From: Candidatus Kurthia intestinigallinarum
Lineage (GTDB): Bacteria > Bacillota > Bacilli > Bacillales_A > Planococcaceae
NCBI RefSeq assembly: GCF_003991225.1
Contig: NZ_JTFC01000031.1
Location: 248,001 to 312,000 of the forward strand
Length of the DNA stretch: 64,000 nucleotides
Reading direction: 5' to 3'
Both the position numbers and the translations under genes were made by a program. Within the stretch, counting starts at the first letter, position 1. Every line of letters starts with the position of its first letter. Shown in pieces: positions 53,313 to 63,438 of the stretch. Below the pieces are notes generated by a model. That model was not told the DNA's origin, ran no database searches, and saw only the letters and a list, made by a program, of their open reading frames with translations.

Positions 53313-55059
53313 CTGGTAGCAACTCCTTTACACGACCTAACAATTCGTTTGGTAAGAATGGTGTACCATCGTATTTTGTTAAGTTGATGATTTTATCATG
53401 ATGACCGACGTTTAACTTAATGATGCTTGCAAGCTGACCAGTCGCATTATTTTCAACAACAATGATTTTTTTCGCTTTTTCCATTAATGGTAGCAATTCT
53501 TTTGCTGGGAATGGGTGAATCAAGCGAATATGAGCATGATTGGCTTTGATGCCTTGTTCATCTAACACAGGACGAATTTCTTCGATAGCACCGCGTGTAG
53601 AACCGAAACCAACGATTAATACGTCTGCTTCGTCATGTGGCGCATCTGTGTAAACAGGTGTCTCAAAATCAACATACTCTAATTTACGGAAACGTTTATC
53701 CATTTGCGCTTGGCGATTTGCCGGTGCTTCAGATGGTGTACCGATTTCAGAGTGCTCAACACCCGTCACATGGTGAATACCATATTTTTGACCAGGTACG
53801 ACACGTGTCGATACACCGTCCTCTGTCACTTCATAGCGTTTGAAGTAGGCTTTGTCTTCCATTTCCGGTAAATCACCTAATTCCAATTTACCGCGTTTAA
53901 TCGATACTTTACTATAATCAAATGGTTCCACTGTTTGCTTACCAAGTGATAGCTGTAAATCCGAAAGAACGATTACTGGTAATTGTAATTGATCCGCAAT
54001 ATTGAATGCTTGAATCATATCGTAAAATGCTTCCTCACCTGTTGACGGTGCGATAATCACTTTGGGAATTTCACCATGTGTACCGTAAAGCATTGCAAAT
54101 AAATCGGATTGTTCTTGTTTCGTTGGGAGACCTGTTGATGGACCACCACGTTGTGTATCAACGACAACAAGTGGAGTTTCTGTCATACCGGCAAGACCTA
54201 AACCTTCCATCATTAGTGATAGACCAGGACCTGCTGATGCAGTGAATGCACGTGCACCACCATAAGAAGCGCCAATTGCCATTGTGACAGCTGCGATTTC
54301 ATCTTCTGTTTGGACAACAAGACCACCGACTGTTGGTAGTTTTTTTGTTAAATATTCCATAATTTCAGAAGCTGGCGTAATTGGGTACGCACTCATCACG
54401 CGAGAACCTGCAGCTAATGCACCTAATGCCATTGCTTCATTCCCAATCATAAATAGACGGTGTTGACCATCGCCTGGTTCTAATTCAAATTGACCTTCTG
54501 TATTCCCTGCTTCAACTAATAAATCATGCATTAATTGATGCCCTTGTGCGATAGCCTCCATGTTTTTCGCTACGACTTCTTCCCCTTTACGGCCAAAGAT
54601 TTCGTCGACGACACTTTGGAATACGGTATCTTCTAAATTCATTAATGCCGCTGTAGCACCAATCGCTACCATGTTTTTCATTAATGTTGTTCCTAGCTCT
54701 TTTGCAGTCGCTGTGAACGGCACGATATACATTGTTGCCTCACAATCTTCAGGTTTTACTGGCTTAAATTTTGCATCCGCTAAAATAACACCATCTGCAT
54801 GTAGCTCTTTATAGTTTACATCGATTGTTTCTTGGTCAAATGCAACAAGAATATCGTTATCATCTGGAATCGTATGCACCGTTGTTGTACGTACGTTAAT
54901 TTTATTATTCGTATGGCCACCTTTAATACGAGAAGAGAAATGACGATAGCCGTATAGGTGGTAGCCTAGACGGTTCATCGCTGTTGAGAAAATCTCACCA
55001 GTTGATTCGATCCCTTCACCTTGCTGCCCACCGACTTTCCACGAAAGTTGATGTAACAT
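53299..55059 (-). CDS. korA: 2-oxoacid:ferredoxin oxidoreductase, fused gamma-alpha subunit
   Basis: KorA (586 aa) is a fusion of gamma domain (about 1-185, GGQQGEGIESTGEIF at 11-25) and alpha domain (about 205-580, AYPITPASEIMEYL). It forms the complete enzyme with KorB. It decarboxylates 2-oxoacids to acyl-CoA and reduces ferredoxin. In related bacilli this pair lies between the miaB and rny regions, as here. AAGGAGATG precedes the start. Confidence 0.9.
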   Translation of the reverse strand: MLHQLSWKVGGQQGEGIESTGEIFSTAMNRLGYHLYGYRHFSSRIKGGHTNNKINVRTTTVHTIPDDNDILVAFDQETIDVNYKELHADGVILADAKFKPVKPEDCEATMYIVPFTATAKELGTTLMKNMVAIGATAALMNLEDTVFQSVVDEIFGRKGEEVVAKNMEAIAQGHQLMHDLLVEAGNTEGQFELEPGDGQHRLFMIGNEAMALGALAAGSRVMSAYPITPASEIMEYLTKKLPTVGGLVVQTEDEIAAVTMAIGASYGGARAFTASAGPGLSLMMEGLGLAGMTETPLVVVDTQRGGPSTGLPTKQEQSDLFAMLYGTHGEIPKVIIAPSTGEEAFYDMIQAFNIADQLQLPVIVLSDLQLSLGKQTVEPFDYSKVSIKRGKLELGDLPEMEDKAYFKRYEVTEDGVSTRVVPGQKYGIHHVTGVEHSEIGTPSEAPANRQAQMDKRFRKLEYVDFETPVYTDAPHDEADVLIVGFGSTRGAIEEIRPVLDEQGIKANHAHIRLIHPFPAKELLPLMEKAKKIIVVENNATGQLASIIKLNVGHHDKIINLTKYDGTPFLPNELLGRVKELLPDGNI

Positions 55060-55323
55060 GTTTAAACATCTCCTTAAAACAGGGTATTTTATATATTTTT
55101 ATCCTTCATAAGTTTATCACGAAGAAACGACAGAAACTATTGGAAATCCATGAAAAGAGAGAATTTCAGACCTTTGACGGAAAAATTAAGTTTGTTTTAC
55201 ATAAATAAACTTAATTTTCTTGTTTTTCATTCTTTTTATGTGTTTAAATTTCAAAAAAAGGGAATCATACTACTATACGAATAGAAGAACAACAATAAAT
55301 ATTACAAAAAAGCGAGGTGAAAG

Positions 55324-55345
55324 CTTCTACGCTACGCCGTAGAAG
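55324..55345 (+). promoter_or_regulatory. Hairpin between Shine-Dalgarno and start of a small membrane protein gene
   Basis: Perfect 8-bp arms CTTCTACG and CGTAGAAG with a 6-nt loop. GCGAGGTGAAA lies directly upstream and ATG follows 8 nt downstream. Folding would bring the ribosome site to about normal distance from the ATG; unfolded it is about 35 nt away. Confidence 0.6.
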
Positions 55346-55353
55346 TAGCAATT

Positions 55354-55551
55354 ATGATGAAAATTCTATGGATTCCCATCGCATTGTTTATTTTCTCACT
55401 AACAGCATATATGGTAGCTACTTGGGGTACTGACGGTGCAACAACATTGAAAATGCTCATCGGTCAAGGGGTTATGATTCCGTTCTTCTTCTTCGTTCTC
55501 TTATTCATTTGGCGATTTAATCAACAGCATAAAAAATCTTACACGGCTTAA
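55354..55551 (+). CDS. Small two-helix membrane protein
   Basis: This 65-aa protein has two membrane helices (about 3-24 and 36-54) and a short basic tail QQHKKSYTA. I do not recognise a family. It is the only plus-strand gene between korA and ymdB, the place where spoVS lies in B. subtilis, but it has no similarity to SpoVS. A good terminator follows, supporting a real transcript. The start is the first of two ATGs; the second is at 55357. Confidence 0.6.
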   Translation: MMKILWIPIALFIFSLTAYMVATWGTDGATTLKMLIGQGVMIPFFFFVLLFIWRFNQQHKKSYTA

Positions 55552-55588
55552 ACAGTATAAAAAACGCAACGTTAAAAACATGAGTAAC

Positions 55589-55628
55589 AAAAAGAAGGAA
55601 TCGCGCGTGTGCGTGATTCCTTCTTTTT
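55589..55628 (+). terminator. Terminator of the small membrane protein gene
   Basis: AAAAAGAAGGAATC with GATTCCTTCTTTTT and a GC-rich loop; likely also usable by ymdB from the other side. Confidence 0.85.
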
Positions 55629-55676
55629 ATTGAGAAATATAATATTAAGTAAGAAAGGATTTACATCAGCTTTCCA

Positions 55677-56474
55677 TTAACCTTTAAATGGATTATCTGG
55701 ATTAATATAAATACGTTCCATTTGTTTCGCTTGACCTGTTTTATCATCCAGCTCAACAAATACAGCACTTAATACCGCGTCGCCTTTTGTTGGTACTTCA
55801 AAACGAACAGGTAAATTTGTTTGGAAACGATAAAGGACACTTTCTTTTTTCATCCCTAATACTTCATTATAAGGACCTGTCATTCCTACATCACTAATAT
55901 AAGCTGTTCCGCCTGGTAAAATGCGAGAATCAGCTGTTTGAACATGTGTATGCGTGCCGACAACACATGATGCTTCTCCCGCTAGATGCCAGCCAAGCGC
56001 AATTTTTTCACTCGTTGTTTCAGCATGGAAATCAACGAAAACAAGTGGTGATACTTTTTTTGCTTCTGCTACAAGCTCTTTCCCCACTTTAAACGGATCT
56101 TCATGCGGTGGTAAAAAGACACGGCCATGTAAGTTAATAATTGAAATGGTTTGACCATTTTTTGTTACTGTCGTCATCCCTTTACCTGGCGCATCCTCTG
56201 AGAAGTTTGCTGGACGTACTAAATAATCAGCGTCATCGATAAAATCAAAAATTTCGCGTTGATCCCACGTATGGTTCCCCATTGTCATAGCATCGACACC
56301 CATCATTAATAAATCTTGATAAATACGACGTGTTAACCCGCGTCCTTTTGCGGCATTTTCTGCATTTGCGATGACAACATCAATAGCATATTTACGCTTT
56401 AATTTTGGTAGGTATTTCTCTACAGCATCTAAACCGATGTCCCCTACGATATCGCCGATAAATAAAACTTTCAT
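55677..56474 (-). CDS. ymdB: YmdB metallophosphoesterase
   Basis: YmdB (265 aa) is a cytoplasmic di-iron phosphodiesterase acting on 2',3'-cyclic nucleotides and linked to biofilm and motility decisions in B. subtilis. Motifs: FIGDIVGDIG (4-13), NAENAAKGRG (about 37-46), MGNHTWDQ (about 66-73), HAETTSEK (about 150) and VVGTHTHVQTAD (about 171-182). It follows rny as in B. subtilis; spoVS, the usual next gene, is missing. Confidence 0.93.
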   Translation of the reverse strand: MKVLFIGDIVGDIGLDAVEKYLPKLKRKYAIDVVIANAENAAKGRGLTRRIYQDLLMMGVDAMTMGNHTWDQREIFDFIDDADYLVRPANFSEDAPGKGMTTVTKNGQTISIINLHGRVFLPPHEDPFKVGKELVAEAKKVSPLVFVDFHAETTSEKIALGWHLAGEASCVVGTHTHVQTADSRILPGGTAYISDVGMTGPYNEVLGMKKESVLYRFQTNLPVRFEVPTKGDAVLSAVFVELDDKTGQAKQMERIYINPDNPFKG

Positions 56475-56545
56475 TGTTTAAGCTCCTTAATAATACAAGT
56501 TATCTTTACTTTACCACAATACGCTTCTGCTTTGGAAAATGCATT

Positions 56546-56582
56546 AAAAAAAGAAGAGATTTGCCTAAGCAATCTCTTCTTC
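56546..56582 (-). terminator. Terminator of rny
   Basis: Minus-strand AAGAAGAGATT with AATCTCTTCTT followed by TTTTT. ymdB must then be read through or have its own promoter. Confidence 0.8.
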
Positions 56583-56585
56583 CAT

Positions 56586-58145
56586 TTATTTTGCATATTC
56601 AACAGCGCGTGTTTCACGAATGACCGTAATTTTAATATGTCCTGGGTAATCCAGTTCATCTTCAATACGTTTTCGAATATCGCGTGCAAGACGATGTGAT
56701 GATAAATCATCTACAGCATCTGGACGTACAATAATACGAATTTCACGACCTGCTTGAATCGCATATGATTTTTCGACACCTTCATAAGATTCGGAAATCT
56801 CTTCTAGCTTTTCAAGACGTCGAATATAGTTTTCAAGCGTTTCACTACGAGCACCTGGGCGTGCAGCTGATAATGCATCAGCAGCCGCTACAAGCACCGC
56901 AATAACAGATGTTGCTTCTGTATCACCGTGGTGAGAAGCAATACTATTAATAACGACTGGATGCTCTTTGTATTTTGTAGCAAGCTCTACGCCGATTTCA
57001 ACGTGTGAGCCTTCTACTTCATGATCAATTGCTTTACCGATATCGTGCAGTAACCCTGCACGCTTCGCAAGCATCACATCTTCACCAAGTTCAGCAGCAA
57101 GTAAACCTGTTAAATGCGCTACTTCGATTGAGTGTTTTAAAACATTTTGACCGTAACTTGTGCGATACTTCATACGACCTAAAATTTTCATTAAATCTGG
57201 ATGTAAATTGTGAATGCCAAGGTCAAATGTTGTTTGTTCCCCAGTTTCACGAATTTGTTCATCAATTTCACGACGAGATTTTTCCACCATTTCCTCGATA
57301 CGCGCTGGGTGAATACGGCCGTCTTGTACTAATTTTTCAAGAGCTAGGCGGGCTGTTTCACGGCGAATCGGATCAAAGCCTGAAAGAATAACTGCTTCTG
57401 GTGTATCATCGATAATCAAATCAATACCTGTCAATGTTTCAAGTGTACGAATGTTACGACCTTCGCGGCCAATAATACGGCCTTTCATTTCATCGTTTGG
57501 TAAATTCACGACCGAAACGGTTGTTTCAGCCACATGATCTGCAGCAAAACGTTGAATTGCTAATGATAAAATTTCGCGCGCTTTCTTATCTGCTGTTTCT
57601 TTAGCACCTGATTCCGCTTCCTTTGTCATAACAGCGATATCAGTAGTAAGTTCTGTTTCTACGTCTTTAAGAATAATTTCTTTTGCTTCATCGCGTGTTA
57701 GAGCTGAAATACGTTCAAGTTCAGCGCTTTGTTTAGCTACAAGCTCTTCTGCTTTGCCTTCCATCTGTTCAATATGCTGTTGTCTGTCAGCTAGAGACGT
57801 TTCCTTACGCTCTAAAGCTGTCTCTCGATTATCGAGAGATTCATCCTTACGATCTAAGTTTTCTTCACGCATTAACAAGCGGTTTTCTTGTTTTTGTAAT
57901 TCAGAACGACGATCACGGATTTCAGTTTCTGCTTCTGTTCGAAGTTTGTGAGTTTCATCTTTTGCTTCAAGAAGTGCTTCCTTCTTCAGTGCTTCCGCTT
58001 CTCTTTTACCATCTTCGATAATCATTTCTGCGGTACTTTTAGCACCTGTCACTTTTGAATCATTCACTTTTTTCATGACGAAATAGATAACAGCGGCACC
58101 GACGATGAGTCCAAGCAAAGCGGAGATTATGATTTCAATGCCCAT
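56586..58145 (-). CDS. rny: Ribonuclease Y
   Basis: RNase Y (519 aa) is the main membrane-bound endoribonuclease starting mRNA decay. It has an N-terminal membrane helix (about 4-24), a long coiled coil (about 30-190), a KH domain (about 210-270, [15 protein letters not shown]) and an HD domain (about 335-430, with [15 protein letters not shown]). The start at 58145 has AGGAGGTG 5 nt upstream; an ATG 51 nt earlier has none. Its specificity factor RicA is encoded nearby. Confidence 0.95.
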   Translation of the reverse strand: MGIEIIISALLGLIVGAAVIYFVMKKVNDSKVTGAKSTAEMIIEDGKREAEALKKEALLEAKDETHKLRTEAETEIRDRRSELQKQENRLLMREENLDRKDESLDNRETALERKETSLADRQQHIEQMEGKAEELVAKQSAELERISALTRDEAKEIILKDVETELTTDIAVMTKEAESGAKETADKKAREILSLAIQRFAADHVAETTVSVVNLPNDEMKGRIIGREGRNIRTLETLTGIDLIIDDTPEAVILSGFDPIRRETARLALEKLVQDGRIHPARIEEMVEKSRREIDEQIRETGEQTTFDLGIHNLHPDLMKILGRMKYRTSYGQNVLKHSIEVAHLTGLLAAELGEDVMLAKRAGLLHDIGKAIDHEVEGSHVEIGVELATKYKEHPVVINSIASHHGDTEATSVIAVLVAAADALSAARPGARSETLENYIRRLEKLEEISESYEGVEKSYAIQAGREIRIIVRPDAVDDLSSHRLARDIRKRIEDELDYPGHIKITVIRETRAVEYAK

Positions 58146-58368
58146 TCGAACACCTCCTCTTGCTATTTTAAAAAAACATTTCAGTCGGCTATACATTGCA
58201 TATTACAATATACTGCCTATTTCATTTCAGTTTAGAAATAATACAATTTCATTGTATAGATGAAGAAAAGGACTGTCAAGGATTCACAGTATTTGGATAT
58301 TCTTTTCTTTCGTCATACGAATTATTTTCATATTATAAAAAATGTGTATTTTTTTATTAAAAACACAT

Positions 58369-58413
58369 AAAAAGAGAGCTGTTCTGATAAGAAGATACTT
58401 ACAGAACAGCTCA
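58369..58413 (-). terminator. Terminator of recA
   Basis: GAGCTGTTCTG with CAGAACAGCTC (11 bp), a ~15-nt loop and T run on the minus strand. Confidence 0.85.
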
Positions 58414-58430
58414 CTTATAAATCGATAGTC

Positions 58431-59498
58431 TTATTCTTTGTCTAAACCTAAATCAGCAGCTAATGCTGGATCCATTTTTTCTTCCTCTTCTTCAGGAACA
58501 ACATATTCTTCGCTAGCAATACCTGCTGCCACACGAATTTTTTGTGCGATTTCTGCGCAAACTTCTGGATTTTCTTTTAAGAATTGTTTTGCATTTTCAC
58601 GGCCTTGACCTAAACGTTCGTCACCGTAAGCAAACCATGAACCCGATTTTTGAACGATTTCATATTCAACACCAAGGTCAACTACTTCCCCAACGTATGA
58701 AATTCCTTCACCATACATAATATCAACTTCTGCTACTTTAAATGGTGGCGCTACTTTATTTTTCACAACTTTAATTTTTGTACGGTTACCGACCATGTCA
58801 CTACCTTGTTTAATTGTTTCAGCACGACGCACTTCTAAACGAATTGTTGAATAGAATTTAAGTGCACGACCACCTGTAGTTGTTTCAGGGTTACCAAACA
58901 TAACACCGATTTTTTCACGTACTTGGTTAATGAAAATAGCGATACAGTTCGATTTGTTAATGATACCTGATAATTTACGTAACGCTTGAGACATTAAACG
59001 AGCTTGTAGACCCATGTGAGAGTCGCCCATTTCTCCCTCGATTTCAGCTTTCGGTACTAATGCTGCAACAGAGTCAATGATGATAATATCGATAGCTCCA
59101 CTACGTACTAATGCTTCAGTAATTTCAAGTGCTTGTTCACCTGTATCTGGTTGAGATAGTAATAGTTCGTCGATATTAACGCCTAATTTTTCTGCATATG
59201 ATGGGTCTAATGCGTGCTCAGCATCGATGAATGCTGCTTGACCACCATTGCGTTGTACTTCAGCAATTGCATGAAGCGCAACCGTTGTTTTACCTGATGA
59301 TTCGGGTCCATATACTTCAATAATACGACCTTTAGGGAAACCACCAACTCCAAGAGATAAATCAAGTGTTAATGAACCAGTTGATGATGTAGAAATTTTT
59401 CTATCTGCTTGTTCCCCTAATTTCATTACTGAACCTTTACCAAATTGTTTTTCAATTTGCTTTAATGCCATATCTAAGGCAGCTTTACGATCGTTCAA
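58431..59498 (-). CDS. recA: Recombinase RecA
   Basis: RecA (355 aa) forms filaments on single-stranded DNA for strand exchange and triggers LexA cleavage. Walker A GPESSGKT is at 64-71, loop L1 and L2 regions follow, and the C-terminus is acidic (EEEEEK). The start codon is TTG at 59498, preceded by GGAGG at 7-nt spacing; the next ATG is too far inside. A sigma-A promoter and a LexA box lie upstream. Confidence 0.97.
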   Translation of the reverse strand: MNDRKAALDMALKQIEKQFGKGSVMKLGEQADRKISTSSTGSLTLDLSLGVGGFPKGRIIEVYGPESSGKTTVALHAIAEVQRNGGQAAFIDAEHALDPSYAEKLGVNIDELLLSQPDTGEQALEITEALVRSGAIDIIIIDSVAALVPKAEIEGEMGDSHMGLQARLMSQALRKLSGIINKSNCIAIFINQVREKIGVMFGNPETTTGGRALKFYSTIRLEVRRAETIKQGSDMVGNRTKIKVVKNKVAPPFKVAEVDIMYGEGISYVGEVVDLGVEYEIVQKSGSWFAYGDERLGQGRENAKQFLKENPEVCAEIAQKIRVAAGIASEEYVVPEEEEEKMDPALAADLGLDKE

Positions 59499-59542
59499 TG
59501 TATTTCCTCCTTCATTACACGTCTGTTGTGTCTATACATACT

Positions 59543-59571
59543 ACTATACTTCAATTTCATAAAATACTCAA
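59543..59571 (-). promoter_or_regulatory. recA promoter
   Basis: Minus strand -35 TTGAGT (59566-59571), a 17-nt spacer and -10 TATAGT (59543-59548). Confidence 0.75.
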
Positions 59572-59579
59572 GAAAAAAG

Positions 59580-59593
59580 CGAACATTTATTCG
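59580..59593. promoter_or_regulatory. LexA (SOS) box upstream of recA
   Basis: CGAACATTTATTCG has one mismatch to CGAACNNNNGTTCG. It lies 8 bp upstream of the recA -35 hexamer. Confidence 0.85.
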
Positions 59594-59663
59594 TACTTTT
59601 TTCTGCTGTTCTGTAATTATAAGTTGTTTTTTTTGGACGTTCAAACGAAACGTCCCAAATTTA

Positions 59664-60923
59664 TTAGCTATTTTTTAATTTTGAATAACCCTGTTCGCTT
59701 AATAATTGAATAATAAAATTTTGACATGCTTTAACAGCTAACAAACGATTCGTATTGCGCTGAGCTGACAACTGAAGCTTATACGTATGCACTGTATCTT
59801 TTATCGCAATTCCAATCCATACTGTACCAGCTGGGCTACCATCATGTGCATCAGGACCTGCAGCACCCGTCAAACCAACTCCAATATCCGCATCAAATTT
59901 CTCACGGGCACTTAAAGCCATTGCTTCTGCACACTGTGAGCTCACAACCGTATATTCTTCAAGAAGTTCTCGAGAGATATCTAGTTGTTTAATTTTCATT
60001 TCTTCATTATAAACAACAACACCACCTTGTAATGCTTCTCCTACTCCAGGAATATCCGCTAATGTTGCCATAAAACGTCCTGCAGTTAAGCTTTCTGCAG
60101 CAGCTATTGTTAACTTATTATCGATAAGCATTTCCACTAGCTTAGACGATAGTGAATCGTCATTAATACCGTAAAAGTGTTTCCCAACACGTTGTAAAAT
60201 TTCTTGTTGAATTGGTTCAATTAACTCACGGGCACGTATTTCACTCTCTGCTTGAGCTGTAATTCGTAGCATGACTTCTCCGTCACTAGCAAGCGGTGCA
60301 ACCGTTGGATTCGTTAAATCTAACAAATCCGATACTTCTACCTCGAGTGCTGATTCCCCAATACCATAAAAATGAAGCACCTGCGATACGATTTGCTCGC
60401 CATCACTAACAATCGATGCTAATAAAGGTTTTGCCTCAAATTGAAACATTGGTTCTAACTCACTCGGTGGTCCAGGTAATAACATATAGAAATGCTTATC
60501 TGTTTCATAAAACATCCCGGGCGCCATCCCATGACGATTTGTCAACACCGTCGCACCGTCTAGGACAAGTGCTTGTTTTTTATTATTGTCTGTCATCACG
60601 CGATTTCTCACATCAAAAAAATGTTGAATACTCGCCATCGCCTGATCGTTTTGTACAAGATTTACATTTAAATGCTGTGCAATGGTCTCCTTCGTTAAGT
60701 CATCCTTTGTTGGGCCCAATCCACCACTAAAAATAATGATATCTGCTCGGCTCTCAGCAATCTCAATCGCTTGCAACAATCGTCTCGGATTATCCCCAAC
60801 AACTGTATGATGGTAAATATGAATTCCTAATTCCGTTAATTGACTTGAAATAAATCGTGCATTCGTGTTATTGATTTGCCCAAGTAATAGCTCCGAACCT
60901 ACTGCAATAATTTCTGCATTCAT
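59664..60923 (-). CDS. cinA: CinA family protein (competence/damage-inducible; nicotinamide-nucleotide deamidase type)
   Basis: CinA (419 aa) has an N-terminal molybdopterin-binding-like domain (about 1-170, GSELLLGQINNTNARF, FSGGLGPTKDDLTKE) and a C-terminal NMN deamidase-type domain (about 255-415, AAESLTAGR, GLTGAAGPD). Cells use it in pyridine-nucleotide recycling and in competence. GGAGGAG precedes the ATG at 60923. It is upstream of recA as in B. subtilis. A 7-bp inverted repeat GGACGTT/AACGTCC lies after the stop but lacks a T run. Confidence 0.92.
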   Translation of the reverse strand: MNAEIIAVGSELLLGQINNTNARFISSQLTELGIHIYHHTVVGDNPRRLLQAIEIAESRADIIIFSGGLGPTKDDLTKETIAQHLNVNLVQNDQAMASIQHFFDVRNRVMTDNNKKQALVLDGATVLTNRHGMAPGMFYETDKHFYMLLPGPPSELEPMFQFEAKPLLASIVSDGEQIVSQVLHFYGIGESALEVEVSDLLDLTNPTVAPLASDGEVMLRITAQAESEIRARELIEPIQQEILQRVGKHFYGINDDSLSSKLVEMLIDNKLTIAAAESLTAGRFMATLADIPGVGEALQGGVVVYNEEMKIKQLDISRELLEEYTVVSSQCAEAMALSAREKFDADIGVGLTGAAGPDAHDGSPAGTVWIGIAIKDTVHTYKLQLSAQRNTNRLLAVKACQNFIIQLLSEQGYSKLKNS

Positions 60924-60941
60924 GCGTTTTCTCCTCCAAAT

Positions 60942-60989
60942 AAAAAAATACTTTCTATACATATTTACCATAAAGTATAGAAAGTATTC
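60942..60989 (-). terminator. Terminator between pgsA and cinA
   Basis: Minus-strand AATACTTTCTATAC with GTATAGAAAGTATT (14-bp stem) followed by TTTTT; it lies just before the cinA ribosome site. Confidence 0.85.
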
Positions 60990-61006
60990 AAAATTAATTA
61001 ATTAAA

Positions 61007-61585
61007 TTACATTGAGTCTAATAAAAGACGACGATTTTTCCAGAAATAATCGAGACCTGATAACAATGTAAAGAAGAATGCTACATATAACATGATTTGG
61101 TCAAATGGGAAATTCCACATTTCAAAAATGATGTTGTGCAATAGTAAAAACGCTAATGCTACCATTTGAGACCATGTTTTAAGCTTTCCTAAGTTACTTG
61201 CAGCAATAATGACATTTTGCTCCGCGCCAATTGAACGAAGGCCTGTAACAGCAAACTCACGCGCTACAATGACGATGATTACCCATGCAGGTGCTACACC
61301 CCATTGCACTAAAATAATAAATGCTGCTGTGACTAATAATTTGTCCGCTAATGGGTCTAAAAATTTCCCCATATTCGTTACTAAATTATATTTACGAGCT
61401 AAGTGACCATCAAAGAAATCGGTAATTGATGCAATAATAAATACAATCGCACCGACTAAATGTTCAATTGGCATTGTAGCGCCAAGTAACGTAATGTTAC
61501 CCCATCCAAAATTGACAACCATTAAAATAACGAAAATCGGAATCATCACGACACGAGAAACGGTTATTTTGTTTGGTAAATTCAT
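61007..61585 (-). CDS. pgsA: CDP-diacylglycerol--glycerol-3-phosphate 3-phosphatidyltransferase
   Basis: PgsA (192 aa) makes phosphatidylglycerophosphate, the first step to phosphatidylglycerol. It is an integral membrane CDP-alcohol phosphatidyltransferase with the motif D-G-x2-A-R-x8-G-x3-D-x3-D seen as DFFDGHLARKYN to GKFLDPLADK (about 60-85). AAAGGGTGA lies 5 nt before the ATG at 61585. It lies between rodZ and cinA as in B. subtilis. Confidence 0.95.
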   Translation of the reverse strand: MNLPNKITVSRVVMIPIFVILMVVNFGWGNITLLGATMPIEHLVGAIVFIIASITDFFDGHLARKYNLVTNMGKFLDPLADKLLVTAAFIILVQWGVAPAWVIIVIVAREFAVTGLRSIGAEQNVIIAASNLGKLKTWSQMVALAFLLLHNIIFEMWNFPFDQIMLYVAFFFTLLSGLDYFWKNRRLLLDSM

Positions 61586-61602
61586 TTCTTTCACCCTTTT
61601 TC

Positions 61603-61630
61603 AAAGAAAATAGCCATCAAATGATGACTA
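61603..61630 (-). terminator. Terminator of rodZ
   Basis: Minus-strand ATAGTCATCA with TGATGGCTAT (one G-U pair) followed by TTTTCTTT, overlapping the approach to pgsA. Confidence 0.65.
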
Positions 61631-61640
61631 TCTTCTGACA

Positions 61641-62621
61641 TTATTTCATTTCAATAACAATATTTTGCGTTGGACGACTTGAAGCAGGAACTAATAGTTT
61701 TACTTCTTTGTTGTTAATAAATACTTTCCCTGCTGAAGCAGCACCTAAACGAATTCGAATGGATTCTTGGTCTTTTGCATTATATTCTAACTTTTGACCA
61801 CTTGAATACATTTTACCTGTTACAAGATTTGCACCTGCAGCAGTTGTAATACCAACCCAGTTTTCGCCAGTCATTTCAACTCGAACTTTGAAGTTTTTCG
61901 TATTAGATAATGTGTATTTCGTTGTTGCACCATCGCCAGCATCTGTACCTTTTGATAACTTACCAGCTTTTTTCTTTTCTTTCGCTGCTTTTTCTTTAGC
62001 AGCTTTCTCTTTCGCCGCTTTTTTCTTAGCAGCAGCTTCTTTTTTCGCTGCTTTTTCTTCCGCTTCTTGATCTTTTACTTCTTGTTCTTTCGTTGTATCT
62101 ACTTTAGTTTCTGTAGATGTAGCTGCTTTTTGTTCTTGCTTCACGTCATCTGTTACATCATTATTTTTAGATTGATGATTCGCTAAGAACCAAATAACTG
62201 CAATCACAACAATGACAACGACAGCTACCGCAATTTTTGGCATTAAATCGGTCATTTTACGTTGTTGCTTAGCTGTTTGCTTAATTTTCGCTGCAGGTTG
62301 TGCTGTACGTTGATTCGTACCACCTTTTGGTTGCTGAATCGCAGTTGATACTGTTCCAGCCGCCTCTGCTGCTTTATTCGCAGGAATTTCAGATTTATAT
62401 GTTTCTAAAATTTCATTGGCATCTAATCCGACTGCCTCTGCGTATTGTTTAATAAATGCACGTACATAAAATGCACCGGGCATTACGCTAAAATTGCCTT
62501 CCTCGATGGCAGACAAATAGCGTTTTTGGATTTTTGTGATTTCTTGTAAATCTTCCAAACTATACCCTTTGGCCATTCTCGCTTCTTTTAAGCGAGTACC
62601 TAGTTCTGCCAAGTTAAACAC
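61641..62621 (-). CDS. rodZ: RodZ-like membrane-anchored HTH protein (YmfM)
   Basis: The 326-aa protein has a cytoplasmic Xre-type HTH (about 5-70), one membrane helix (about 128-148) and an external low-complexity Lys/Ala/Glu segment (about 170-222, repeated AAKEK units). A C-terminal DUF4115 domain follows (about 235-326). RodZ ties MreB to the membrane and helps shape rod cells. It starts 8 bp after ymfK. The Lys/Ala repeat makes it longer than B. subtilis YmfM. Confidence 0.9.
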   Translation of the reverse strand: MFNLAELGTRLKEARMAKGYSLEDLQEITKIQKRYLSAIEEGNFSVMPGAFYVRAFIKQYAEAVGLDANEILETYKSEIPANKAAEAAGTVSTAIQQPKGGTNQRTAQPAAKIKQTAKQQRKMTDLMPKIAVAVVVIVVIAVIWFLANHQSKNNDVTDDVKQEQKAATSTETKVDTTKEQEVKDQEAEEKAAKKEAAAKKKAAKEKAAKEKAAKEKKKAGKLSKGTDAGDGATTKYTLSNTKNFKVRVEMTGENWVGITTAAGANLVTGKMYSSGQKLEYNAKDQESIRIRLGAASAGKVFINNKEVKLLVPASSRPTQNIVIEMK

Positions 62622-62628
62622 CTACCTG

Positions 62629-63438
62629 TTAAAAGTTAAAGTCTCCAAAACCGCCGAAACCACCTGATTCGTTGAAGAAATCATTTTGTTGCTCATGCTT
62701 TTCAAGAATCTGATATGTAATTTCTTCCTCTGGATGATGTCTCAATTCGATTATATAATCGAAATCTTCTAGCGTGTATTCCGAATGTTGAACGAAAATA
62801 TCAGGATGCTCCACTACTTTAATGGATGGTTGTTGCATCATTTCTCGCACTAATTGTTGATGTCGTTCGTCTGACGAACGACGCGTCACTGCTCCGTCAA
62901 TAATAAATACATTATTACCACCATATTCATCACCATGTAGCTTCTGACGCACCGTCTGTTTAATCATTGTAGACGATAAAAAGAGCCATTTTTTGTTCGC
63001 ACAAACACTGGCTGCTACAATAGATTCCGTTTTTCCAACACGAGGCATACCACGTACCCCAATTAATTTATGTCCTTCTTTTTTAAATAGTTCGGCCATA
63101 AAATCAACTAAAATCCCTAGTTCATCGCGTACAAAACGAAATGTCTTCGTTTCGTCGCCCTCACGTTGAATGTAACGACCATGACGAATTGCTAACCGAT
63201 CTCGCGTTGTTGGTTTTCTAAACTTTGTCACACGAATCATTTCCATCGTAGAGACAATATTTCGAAATCGTTCAATTTGCTCAGCCTTTTCAGCGCGAAT
63301 CAACATACCGCGACGCACTAAATCGACACCATTAATTGTAACAATATTGACACGCAGCATACCTAATAGCGACGCAATATCTCCTAATAAACCCGGACGA
63401 TTTACCTGTATCTCATATTCAAAATACCATTCGTTCAT
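62629..63438 (-). CDS. ymfK: YmfK-like protein (ACT-like + DUF3388)
   Basis: The 269-aa protein has an ACT-like N-terminal domain (about 1-75, QVNRPGLLGDIASLLGMLRVNIVTING). A DUF3388 domain follows, containing a P-loop-like GMPRVGKTE (130-138) and FIDGAVTRRSSDER-like strands. The start at 63438 has AAGGGAG upstream. It keeps the B. subtilis place between ymfI and rodZ (ymfM); ymfJ is missing. Function is not known; nucleotide binding is likely from the loop. Confidence 0.83.
   Translation of the reverse strand: MNEWYFEYEIQVNRPGLLGDIASLLGMLRVNIVTINGVDLVRRGMLIRAEKAEQIERFRNIVSTMEMIRVTKFRKPTTRDRLAIRHGRYIQREGDETKTFRFVRDELGILVDFMAELFKKEGHKLIGVRGMPRVGKTESIVAASVCANKKWLFLSSTMIKQTVRQKLHGDEYGGNNVFIIDGAVTRRSSDERHQQLVREMMQQPSIKVVEHPDIFVQHSEYTLEDFDYIIELRHHPEEEITYQILEKHEQQNDFFNESGGFGGFGDFNF

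Noticed and set aside
59637-59665. Inverted repeat GGACGTT/AACGTCC after cinA as a terminator
   Set aside because: The minus strand continues with A rather than T residues, so it does not fit an intrinsic terminator for cinA.
61640-62100. Lys/Ala-rich repeats in rodZ as a sign of a frameshift or contamination
   Set aside because: The frame is intact and flanked by standard RodZ domains; such linkers are common in this family.
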